Part shown: positions 8,585 to 16,007 of the stretch, in pieces
How positions within the stretch are numbered: position 1 is the first letter of the stretch
Layout: each line of letters opens with the position of its first letter
NCBI RefSeq assembly: GCF_021729155.1
Contig: NZ_JAJQYA010000018.1
Location: 1-64,000 of the forward strand
Reading direction: 5' to 3'
Source: Membranihabitans marinus
Lineage (GTDB): Bacteria > Bacteroidota > Bacteroidia > Chitinophagales > Saprospiraceae
Length of the DNA: 64,000 nucleotides
Notes under the pieces: model-generated
Told to the model about the DNA's origin: nothing
The model's database searches: none
Seen by the model: only the letters and a program-made list of their open reading frames with translations
Program-made: the position numbers and the translations under genes

Positions 8585-9553
8585 AGGTCTTATAATTTGG
8601 AGGGGTAACCAAAAATTTTGTAATTCTAATTTTTTTGAAGATCGTTGAAACCTTCCCTGCTATTGCAGACTAAAGTAAATAATAAGGCTAAATTAGCATT
8701 AATTTAAGCAAAAATTGGCTGTGATTTGTCTTATTTTTTAATTTAACGATATATATGTGAAATATATATTTTAATCAATTAAAAGTGTGGCTTTTTTGAT
8801 ATTTAGTGATGCTCTTTGTGAATTGTTTCGAATTAATACTTTGTTGGGGTTTGTATATTGTACTTGATTGACATTTTGTGATATTTTATATTTGCAATCA
8901 TCTATATTGTTGTTGATAGTTTTGTATAGCGTAAGGTTTTTGTTTGGATTTTATATTTTTATTTGTAAAATTATGGTTGTAATAATGTGCAATATCAATG
9001 TTTTAATTTCATTGTGTTTTACATATGTAAATATTTTCCTCGTCCACAGAGGGTAATGATTATATTCTAATCTATTAATGAATTTTTTGAATGAGGAGGA
9101 AACTGCTGTACTTGGTCTTAAAAAATATGTGAAGTAGAATGGAGATAATTAATACTGGATAAAAAACCATCATCTAGATATGTCTATATCGTGAGCTGAA
9201 TATCGACGTAATAGACATTGTATAGGGAGGATTTGGCGATGTTTTGGATGATTTATTACATTGGTATTTATTGTCCTTCTTGTACGTATCAATAAAAAAC
9301 GATAATATGGTTATAGCCAAACTAAAATTATGACAAAATCATCCTCATTTCAATAGCGTACAAGTGTGGAAGTGTAAAAAATAAATCCAGTGATTCACAT
9401 AGTTAGAAGTTTTGTCTATATAAATCGGGATAGTTTATTTAACTGTGCCTTTGTTTAAAAATAATAGTATTCTACCTCCCATTTTGGGGAAGTAAGGTTA
9501 TGTTCTAAAAGGAGGCCGTAGCCGACTGAAAGAACCTAATCTTAATTTTGTTT
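8585..9553. other. AT-rich gene-free stretch
   Basis: About 970 bases upstream of the exporter operon hold no convincing gene, RNA or repeat. The only open frame (8868-9056, 62 codons) is low-complexity hydrophobic sequence and looks fortuitous. The exporter promoter should lie within 8590-8750, but I cannot place a good TTTG/TAnnTTTG pair there. Confidence 0.5.
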
Positions 9554-9792
9554 TCAGATATACTCCGATATCCGATCTGAGTATTTTTCTAGTATACTAC
9601 GCTGGATTTCTGCCCACCCGCTAGCCTTTTTAGCCCATGACTTTTTGTTGTGCATTAGTGATAAATACAGCTGTTTGGTTAGCGTCGTCTGGAAGGCCTA
9701 AGCTGCTTTGTACTTTATTAATTTCCTCATGATTCGATGTAGAGCCTCTACGGGATTGGTGGTATCTATCATCTTTTTCATGCCTGAATTGA
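9554..9792 (-). pseudogene. IS256-family transposase, C-terminal relic
   Basis: Reading the minus strand in three frames in turn gives MIDTTNPVEALHRIMRKLIK, then GLPDDANQTAVF, then LYLSLMHNKKSWAKKASGW ending DRISEYI and a stop. This matches the C-terminal end of IS256-family transposases (TTNPIES..R..RK, ..D..LLKLLYLAL, ..KKW....W). At least two frameshifts separate the pieces and the N-terminal two thirds are missing, so the gene is dead. Confidence 0.85.
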
Positions 9793-9803
9793 AATTTATA
9801 TGA

Positions 9804-9841
9804 GACTGTTCAAAAAAGTAGACACACTTATTTGAACAGTC
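9804..9841. repeat. Paired insertion-sequence ends (11-bp inverted repeat)
   Basis: GACTGTTCAAA at 9804-9814 and TTTGAACAGTC at 9831-9841 are perfect reverse complements, with GTAGACACAC between them. The sequence resembles IS256-family terminal repeats and lies beside the IS256 transposase relic. It may be two element ends left joined after deletion of the body. Confidence 0.6.
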
Positions 9842-10010
9842 CCGGCGTTGTAATTTAGTTGTGTCAACCCCGTATAAAACACTTTTAAATAAGTGAATTT
9901 TTTAAAGGTTGTTTTAATTTTTCTTCTTATGAAGAAAGAATTTAATGTAAATAGTGAGCCCCTTATTTAAGTCCTTATAAATAAGTTCATTGGTTACTTC
10001 ATTTTTTCTA

Positions 10011-10415
10011 TCACAATAGTTCAGTTCCTATTTTTTCCATTATTTCACTCCAATAAGCTTTCATTTAAGCTCTCTACTCAGCATTTATAAGTCTCTGTTG
10101 GTGGATAGCTTTGGTTGTCTTTATCTGATTTCCAATAACTCTATTTTGAACGGTTAACACATTTTACAAATGAGCAGGTTTCCAATTCAAGCGAATATGG
10201 GAATTTGCTTTAAAAAGACGGATATGTCCTGAGATACCATTTTCAGATTCGTATTCCTTTTTTATTTCATGTTCATTTTTCAAATTACCCAACCAAATAA
10301 TTAGTCCATTTATGGGAAACAAGAAGTCCCAACCCTTTTCACACTAAACATGAAAACTCCTCCTAATTCCAAATTGAAATCCTGTGTCTTTGCTTTTTTC
10401 GACTTGAATTTCCAT
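10011..10415 (-). pseudogene. SRPBCC/AHSA1-domain protein, broken
   Basis: The minus strand starts with an ATG at 10415 and reads MEIQVEKSKDTGFQFGIRRS, then a stop, then GWDFLFPINGLIIWLGNLKN and further residues to RLNWKPAHL and a stop. It resumes later as MKAYWSEIMEKIGTEL. The order matches activator-of-Hsp90-type SRPBCC proteins, including the WLG and the C-terminal YW.E..... helix. In-frame stops and frame changes make it a pseudogene. It directly precedes the broken RidA gene in the same direction. Confidence 0.8.
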
Positions 10416-10419
10416 TTTC

Positions 10420-10829
10420 TTATTCTTCAGGTTTAAATGCTATCGCGTCAATTTCAAGTAAAATCTCTGGATTTGTTAGTCCTGCTACATATAAAACCTT
10501 AATGACGGGTGGGTTTATGTTTTGTCCTAAAAATTTCTGTAAAACTTGAAATGCACCGTAAGCATTCTGCCTTTGGACAATGTGAATGTTTAATTTCACT
10601 AAGTTTTCAAAATTTACTCCACTAGCATTAAGAGCAATTTTTAGGTTTTTCATTACTTGCTCCGTTGCTGTAAAATATCATTTTTCCTACAATTTCTCCA
10701 TTTTCGTTTATTCCATTTTTGAACACTGATATAAATTGTCTTTCCGTTTTCTTCAGTAGTTATGATTTGAGAAAATGCAGAATTTCTTATTAATCCATTT
10801 GGATTCAAATGTTCAATTTTCTTCTCTAT
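10420..10829 (-). pseudogene. RidA-family (YjgF/YER057c) protein, broken
   Basis: The intact last part (10420-10653) reads as the C-terminal half of RidA: ENLVKLNIHIVQRQNAYGAF, PPVIKVLYVAGL and EILLEIDAIAF, including the family's Ala/Gly/Leu and Glu positions. Upstream, IEKKIEHLNPNGLIRNSAFS and GINENGEIVGKND lie in two other frames. The expected ATG is an ATA, and two frameshifts break the gene. RidA normally hydrolyses reactive enamine/imine intermediates from PLP enzymes. Confidence 0.82.
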
Positions 10830-10835
10830 TGTTCG

Positions 10836-11369
10836 TTATTTTTTTCGCTTGTAATGCATCTGCACCAACCCCGTTTCAAATGTTTTTGCTTTCACAAATT
10901 CGAGTAGTTGTTCAGGTCTTCCGTCTTTAAATAATCTTGTTCCATTACCTAGTAATACAGGAACGACTGAGATAATAAACTCATCAATCAAGTCATGTTT
11001 TAATAGTTCATTAATTACTTCTGCACCACCATCACAATATATGTTTTTCCCGTTTTTAGATTTTAGCTGGGCTACCAAATCTGTCAATTTACCCGTGTGA
11101 AAATTGGTTTTGCCAACGCTTGGTCTTTGGGTCCTTGTTATAACATAAACATCTCTTTGTCCGTTGTCGTAATGAGATGAGCCAATTTCTTTAAGCACAT
11201 AATCATAAGTTCTTCTACCAATAATTAAAGTGTCTATAGCATCTGTAAATGCTGCATAACCATAATCCTCGCCTTCTTTTTCTACGAGTTTTAAGAAACT
11301 CAAGTCGTCATTAGGTTTTGCAATATAGCCGTCTAAACTTGTAGCAATGAAAAGTGATATCTTTCGCAT
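10836..11369 (-). CDS. RibD C-terminal/dihydrofolate-reductase-family protein
   Basis: A 177-residue intact protein. It begins MRKISLFIATSLDGYIA, the typical start of RibD C-terminal (DHFR-like) proteins. The NADPH-binding pattern GRRTYDYVL lies near residue 51, and the motif IYCDGGAEVINELLKHDLIDEF falls in the second half. Such stand-alone proteins (YwjB/YyaP type) are predicted reductases of unknown substrate. It is the only intact gene among decayed neighbours, in the same direction as the broken RidA, SRPBCC and AraC genes, which suggests a former AraC-controlled operon. Confidence 0.88.
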   Translation of the reverse strand: MRKISLFIATSLDGYIAKPNDDLSFLKLVEKEGEDYGYAAFTDAIDTLIIGRRTYDYVLKEIGSSHYDNGQRDVYVITRTQRPSVGKTNFHTGKLTDLVAQLKSKNGKNIYCDGGAEVINELLKHDLIDEFIISVVPVLLGNGTRLFKDGRPEQLLEFVKAKTFETGLVQMHYKRKK

Positions 11370-11441
11370 CTGTCTTAAATTTTAATGTTTTTACAAAATT
11401 AATTTTAAATAGCCGTATACACTTTGTAAAAATGCGACATT

Positions 11442-11768
11442 TTAAAGCAGCGATGGTGGAAGTCCTGTATTTCGCTTTATTTCATTAAATAGATGTGAAT
11501 GGTCATAATAACCACACTCTTATGCAATTTCTTGTAAACTGCGTTTTTTACTTGAGTTTTTAATTATGTTCAGAGTATTTTGAAAACGAATAATGTTTGA
11601 ATATTCTTTTGGTGAAAGCCCTATTTGCGATTTAAACTTTCTTTCTAATTGCCGCACAGTTATATGATTTAGCTTTGAAAGTTCTGAAATGCTCAATTTT
11701 CCATTTGAAGCGTGAATAGTGTTGATTATAGAATGTAGCTGAATCGGTTTAATCCTACCAATGCACAT
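11442..11768 (-). pseudogene. AraC-family regulator, truncated and interrupted
   Basis: The readable part is the C-terminal AraC DNA-binding domain: SISELSKLNHITVRQLERKF, then GLSPKEYSNIIRFQNTLNII, then SLQEIA. A TAA follows in frame, after which ECGYYDHSHLFNEIKRNTG, the second helix-turn-helix, continues to a normal end at 11442. The N-terminal ligand domain is missing and the 5' end runs into an IS3-family fragment. It probably once controlled the adjacent cluster. Confidence 0.82.
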
Positions 11769-11860
11769 TGCTTACTTATACTTAATTTGGGATGCTCCTT
11801 GCTTACCATCTTATGCTTTTGTGATAAGGTTTTTATCGCAAGGCTTTTTTTAAAAAATCA
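11735..11860 (-). mobile_element. IS3-family orfB N-terminal fragment
   Basis: Just after orfA, in another frame, the minus strand reads KHKMVSKEHPKLSISKQCAL then VGLNRFSY. This matches the start of IS3-family OrfB (HPKLSI..QC.LLGLNRSSYYY) and breaks off at about 11735. There the AraC remnant begins, so an element end or deletion joint lies at this point. Confidence 0.7.
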
Positions 11861-12102
11861 ACTTCCACTTTTAGTTCCCCTATGGTTCGAAGTAGTCTAT
11901 CTCGATCTTGGTCATCGGTTTGCTTACTCTCTTGTGACTCAAATACACCTTCTGCATTTGATACAAATTCTCGTTTCCAAGTACTTATTTGCTGAGGTGT
12001 TAAATTATACTTTTGCGCTAGTTTCGATGTCGTCATGCGCTCTGATAAGGCGTCTAATACTACCTTAGTCTTGAATTTTGATGTGAATTTCCTTCTTGTC
12101 AT
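11833..12102 (-). CDS. IS3-family transposase orfA (element remnant)
   Basis: An 89-residue protein with the helix-turn-helix of the HTH_Tnp_1 family (MTRRKFTSKFKTKVVLDALS, then SKLAQKYNLTPQQISTWKREF at about 26-46). A C-terminal leucine-rich coiled coil ends in VDFLKKALR. It keeps the usual A-rich frameshift region (AAAAAAAG) at its end, where OrfAB fusion would arise, but orfB is cut off, so the element cannot move on its own. It is intact as a reading frame. Confidence 0.88.
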   Translation of the reverse strand: MTRRKFTSKFKTKVVLDALSERMTTSKLAQKYNLTPQQISTWKREFVSNAEGVFESQESKQTDDQDRDRLLRTIGELKVEVDFLKKALR

Positions 12103-12182
12103 AATTGTAAAGTTAAGATGTTTTTTTTTATCTTAATCTACTATCTGTTTTTTGGGGATAAGATCAATGATGAGTATTGGGC

Positions 12183-12214
12183 AAAAAAAAAGGCAATGCC
12201 CCGCATTACCTTTT
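12183..12214 (-). terminator. Rho-independent terminator of cdsA-psd-tatA operon
   Basis: On the minus strand AAAGGTAATGC, loop ggg, GCATTGCCTTT is followed by a run of T residues. It lies about 95 bases after the tatA stop. Confidence 0.8.
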
Positions 12215-12306
12215 ATCCTGTGCTTATTGAGATGCTATATCCCAATACCCGATACAAATATACAATTGATATGTTAAGTACGGGTTGTGCTACGATTAAC
12301 TAATGG

Positions 12307-12582
12307 TTAATCAGCATTGTTTTCAGTTTCTAACTTTTCTTTCTCCGCTTGTACTTTCTTCAATTTTTCCGCTTGAAGTTTTTTCTTATCTTCTTCTTCC
12401 ATACCTTTCTGCAACTCATCCTCTAAAGAAGCACGTGCAGTGTTAAACTCTCTAATGCCTTTTCCAATTCCCTTCATTAACTCAGGTATTTTTCTACCTC
12501 CGAATAATAATAATATAGCAAAAAATATCAATATCATTTCTGGTCCGCCGGGCAAGCTAAATAAATTTACATTACTCATCAT
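12307..12582 (-). CDS. tatA: Twin-arginine translocase subunit TatA/TatE
   Basis: A 91-residue protein. A short N-terminal membrane helix (about 14-29, PEMILIFFAILLLFGGRKIP) is followed by the family's FGGRKIPEL hinge, an amphipathic helix (MKGIGKGIREFNTA) and a charged lysine/glutamate tail. It forms the pore-forming component of the Tat pathway, which exports folded proteins with twin-arginine signals, such as the oxidoreductase at 803. It is the last gene after cdsA and psd in a minus-strand group, with a clear terminator downstream. tatC is not in the window. Confidence 0.95.
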   Translation of the reverse strand: MMSNVNLFSLPGGPEMILIFFAILLLFGGRKIPELMKGIGKGIREFNTARASLEDELQKGMEEEDKKKLQAEKLKKVQAEKEKLETENNAD

Positions 12583-12740
12583 TTTTTATATCTGTTTATA
12601 TTTTACAAAAGTATTGCTATTTAATGGCAAGTTATAGAAATAGTTCAATATTTCAATGAATTAAATAATTTTATAACTACCGCCACTGTCTATTGAGGGT
12701 TTAAATCTTCGTTGGAAAGTTGACATTGTTTTGACTATGA

Positions 12741-13415
12741 CTATAAATCAGAAGTGGAAATCGCTAGCTGAGCTAGGACGTCTTTGTTGCCAAACACCTT
12801 CTGTCCTTTTTTTACCATGATATTGGCATCTAGGGGGAGAAACACATCTACACGTGAGCCAAACCGTATAAAGCCAATTTCTTCGCCAGACTCAACTTGT
12901 TGTTCTGGTTGGATATAGGCTATTATGCGTCGGGCTACCGCCCCTGCGATCTGCCTTACTAAAATCCGTTGTCCACTTTGATGATCAATTACAATGGTTG
13001 TTCTCTCATTATCCGTCGATGATTTGGGATGCCATGCAACGAGGAATTTTCCCTTGTGGTATTTAAAATAAGAGATAATACCTGAAATAGGAGATCGATT
13101 GACGTGGACATTTAAGGGAGACATAAAGATAGATATCTGCCACATTTCTTTGTTGAGTACCTCTGATTCAAAGGTTTTTTCTATTACAACGACTTCGCCA
13201 TCTGCAGGACAATTGACTTGTGCTTTGTTTGGATCGGGAATGGGTCTGTCAGGGTTTCTAAAAAAATTTAAGCAAAACCCCATCCATAATCCACTAGTGA
13301 TTAAAGCCAATATCAGATAGATATTGGTGAATAGAAAAGTGGCTATGGCCAATGCGATAAAGAGAATGACAGCATATACCGTCGTATTTTTACCGGCTTT
13401 ATGTATAGATAGCAT
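12741..13415 (-). CDS. psd: Phosphatidylserine decarboxylase
   Basis: A 224-residue, short-form proenzyme. Two N-terminal membrane segments (about 12-30 and 32-50) precede the catalytic domain with FFRNPDRPIP, SPLNVHVNRSPI and WHPKSSTDNERT. The self-cleavage site FGSRVDVF places the future pyruvoyl residue at Ser187. It converts phosphatidylserine to phosphatidylethanolamine at the inner membrane. It starts one base after cdsA ends, so the two lipid-synthesis genes are translationally coupled. Confidence 0.96.
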   Translation of the reverse strand: MLSIHKAGKNTTVYAVILFIALAIATFLFTNIYLILALITSGLWMGFCLNFFRNPDRPIPDPNKAQVNCPADGEVVVIEKTFESEVLNKEMWQISIFMSPLNVHVNRSPISGIISYFKYHKGKFLVAWHPKSSTDNERTTIVIDHQSGQRILVRQIAGAVARRIIAYIQPEQQVESGEEIGFIRFGSRVDVFLPLDANIMVKKGQKVFGNKDVLAQLAISTSDL

Positions 13416-13416
13416 A

Positions 13417-14223
13417 TTATAGTTTTAATATCGTAATGCAAATATAATATATAGGCAGTGCAAATATAATAGAATCCATTCTGTCGAGGATACCGCCGTG
13501 ACCTGGAAAAAACCGGCCACTGTCCTTAATTTTGTTTTTGCGCTTGAGTTTGGATTCAAATAAATCCCCTAAGATACCAAATATAGAGACGAGTATACCC
13601 ACTGAAAACCAAATGTTGGGGGTAGGAATATGTAGAATGAAGTCGGCTACCACCCATGCTACAATTCCTGAAAATACTACTCCAGTAATAGCGCCTTCCC
13701 ATGTTTTACCGGGCGAAATCTTGGGAGCTAATTTGTTTTTACCATATAGTTTGCCCCCGATGTAGGCAAAGGTATCTCCACTCCATATAATGCTAAAGAG
13801 TAAGATAAGATACAGTGGTTTTATGGGTTGTCCCATTTGAAATAAAAAAGTATAGGCCGTCCACAAGTATAAAAATGCCCCTAAGACATAGGATTGTTTT
13901 TGTAATTTGGATTGATGTAGTAGCCCACAGAATAAATAAAATAAAATAGTGGCTATAAAACTTCCGTTTATCCATATCGGTCCTAAACCCTCTAATTCTG
14001 TAAAGAAGTTGAGATGGATAAAGCTGTAAATGGCAACCACAGTAATCATAATATTTGTGGTGTTTAAAGGTATGACTAACAATCGACTCCACTCAAAAAG
14101 TGCCACAGAGAAAAACAATAGGCATACCAAACCCCAATATGGTTGATGAAGATATAGACCTCCTAGCAATAGCAGGATGTATAAAGCGGCACCGGGAATT
14201 CTTAGTAATACGTCTTTCATCAT
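13417..14223 (-). CDS. cdsA: Phosphatidate cytidylyltransferase
   Basis: About 268 residues with multiple membrane helices. The C-terminal family signature runs from SPGKTWEGAI (about 175) through GDLFESKLKRKNKIKDSG to GGILDRMDSIIFALP. It makes CDP-diacylglycerol from phosphatidate and CTP, the precursor used before psd. A TTG nine bases upstream is possible, but the tandem ATG codons at 14223 and 14220 are the more likely start. It is first in the minus-strand group cdsA-psd-tatA and divergent from pdxJ. Confidence 0.95.
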   Translation of the reverse strand: MMKDVLLRIPGAALYILLLLGGLYLHQPYWGLVCLLFFSVALFEWSRLLVIPLNTTNIMITVVAIYSFIHLNFFTELEGLGPIWINGSFIATILFYLFCGLLHQSKLQKQSYVLGAFLYLWTAYTFLFQMGQPIKPLYLILLFSIIWSGDTFAYIGGKLYGKNKLAPKISPGKTWEGAITGVVFSGIVAWVVADFILHIPTPNIWFSVGILVSIFGILGDLFESKLKRKNKIKDSGRFFPGHGGILDRMDSIIFALPIYYICITILKL

Positions 14224-14385
14224 TTCGTGCAAAAGTCATAATAATTAGTGAAAATATTCCATAGAATCTAAGAATAATTATGAAATTTGCAGTTTAGACT
14301 GAGTTCAATTCTGACATAGATTGTTGGTTATCGTAGTCATTATTAGATAAGTAGAAACCTACTCAGTCCAGTAAAACCATATAAA

Positions 14386-15099
14386 ATGAAAACAAAATTA
14401 AGTGTAAATATCAATAAGGTGGCTTTAATTCGAAATGCAAGAGGGGAGGGGCGGCCTGATCTTTTGCAATTTGCTTTGGATTGTGAGACATTTGGTGCCG
14501 ACGGAATCACCGTACATCCTCGTCCCGATGAACGCCATGTGAGATATGATGACATACCAGTGCTGAAATCAGCGGTAAAAACCGAGCTTAATATTGAGGG
14601 GAATCCCAATCAGCGTTTCTTAGATATGGTTTTGAAACATCGTCCCCATCAGTGTACGCTGGTGCCCGATGCAGCAGATGCCTTAACGAGTAATCAAGGA
14701 TGGGATACCATTACATATGCTGGATTTTTAACCGATGTAATTACCGATCTCAAGAAGGCTGGAATAAGAGTGTCGATTTTTATCGATGACGATGCTGCAA
14801 AAATTGAAGGAGCGGCTAAAGTAGGAGCAGATCGAATAGAGTTTTACACCGGTCCCTATGCACAAAACTTTAAGAAAGATCGGTTTCAAGCGATATCTCC
14901 TTATGTACAAGCTGCTGAAGTAGTGAGATCTTTGGGCTTAGGTATGAATGCCGGTCACGATCTCGACCTCGAAAATCTATCTTTTTTGGTTCAGCAAATA
15001 CCTGATATAGATGAAGTGTCCATTGGTCATGCTTTGATTTCAGATGCATTGTACTACGGTATTCACAACACCATTCAGATGTATCAAAATCAGTTGTAG
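14386..15099 (+). CDS. pdxJ: Pyridoxine 5'-phosphate synthase
   Basis: A 237-residue TIM-barrel enzyme. It shows the family motifs SVNINKVALIRNARG at the N-terminus, GADGITVHPRPDERHV (about 38-53), LNIEGNP (about 68), CTLVPD (about 87) and NAGHDL near 188. It condenses 1-deoxyxylulose 5-phosphate with 3-amino-1-hydroxyacetone 1-phosphate to form pyridoxine phosphate in vitamin B6 synthesis. It is monocistronic and divergent from cdsA. Confidence 0.97.
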   Translation: MKTKLSVNINKVALIRNARGEGRPDLLQFALDCETFGADGITVHPRPDERHVRYDDIPVLKSAVKTELNIEGNPNQRFLDMVLKHRPHQCTLVPDAADALTSNQGWDTITYAGFLTDVITDLKKAGIRVSIFIDDDAAKIEGAAKVGADRIEFYTGPYAQNFKKDRFQAISPYVQAAEVVRSLGLGMNAGHDLDLENLSFLVQQIPDIDEVSIGHALISDALYYGIHNTIQMYQNQL

Positions 15100-15891
15100 A
15101 ACAACTTTTTTTGTGAGTAAATAACCCCTCATTTGATTTATTTAATAATGAAGGATACATATCACCCCTCTTTTGAGAAGGACGATGATTGTGATTGCCC
15201 CATTCTCTTTATTGGTGTTTATCGGAAAATTTAGTATTCGATATAATCTTTCTGTTGCCATTCTATCTTGTTGACCATGAAGGCCGATCTAAAACCATGG
15301 TTTTTAAACAGTTTTATTTTACCATCGCTTAATGATTTTTCACCTTGCACATGGTGTTTGGTTTATACTTATATATATGAAAACCTCAATAGGTTGCATT
15401 CTGATCAAGGTCAGGTTTAGATACTGGAATTGATGTGAAAATTACCGTTGTTTACCTGTGGTTTGAAAAAAAAACAGAGAATTTATATGTTTTAAAATGG
15501 AAATTATTTGCATGAAATTGTAAATATGTCTATGTATTTTTTTGAATATGAAAATATAATTTCGAGAAAAATGACTAAAATCTAAATTTATTCATGTTTT
15601 TACCTTGTTATTTATGTTTAATTGGTGGTGTAATTTATATACATAATTATTTATTTTAAATGATTTTTGGTAATTTGTCAATACGTGTGGTTTTAAATTG
15701 TTTTTATCTTAAATTTTATAGATATTTTTTAATATGTTTGTTTAAAATGTTTGTTTATTGTTGAAAGTATAGATTGATTTTAATTTTATATAATTTTAAT
15801 TTTTTACAATCAATTTTTATTTAGTTTGTAAGTTAATTTATTTCTTTTTAAGAAGCGTAAATGTAATCAAATTCGTTATATTTAGTATTTA
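15100..15891. other. Very AT-rich gene-free leader before susC operon
   Basis: About 800 bases with long T/A tracts, no credible frame and no recognised RNA. The last 110 bases before susC contain the regulatory candidates listed separately. Confidence 0.5.
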
Positions 15892-15909
15892 GACTTAAGA
15901 ATTGACAAT
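15892..15909 (+). promoter_or_regulatory. Element shared by both susC promoters (copy 1)
   Basis: GACTTAAGAATTGACAAT differs at two positions from GACTTAAGGATTGATAAT at 23705-23722. It ends 98 bases before the susC start; the other copy ends 100 bases before its susC. Conservation of sequence and spacing between otherwise unlike leaders suggests a promoter or regulator site. Confidence 0.55.
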
Positions 15910-15975
15910 TTAATTTTCTTGTTCTTAATCTGTGTTTAATATTGATATAATGTAGAAATCTTTAGTTGTCAATTC
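15899..15975. repeat. 10-bp inverted repeat in susC leader
   Basis: GAATTGACAA (15899-15908) and TTGTCAATTC (15966-15975) are perfect reverse complements 57 bases apart. It could form a stem in the 5' leader or be two operator half-sites. It is not conserved upstream of the second susC. Confidence 0.4.
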
Positions 15976-16007
15976 TATTTATTGTGAATTAGTTAAAATA
16001 GAATGAT

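Noticed and set aside
8868-9056. 62-codon hydrophobic open frame
   Set aside because: Low-complexity AT-rich sequence gives chance hydrophobic residues; there is no promoter, neighbour or family support.
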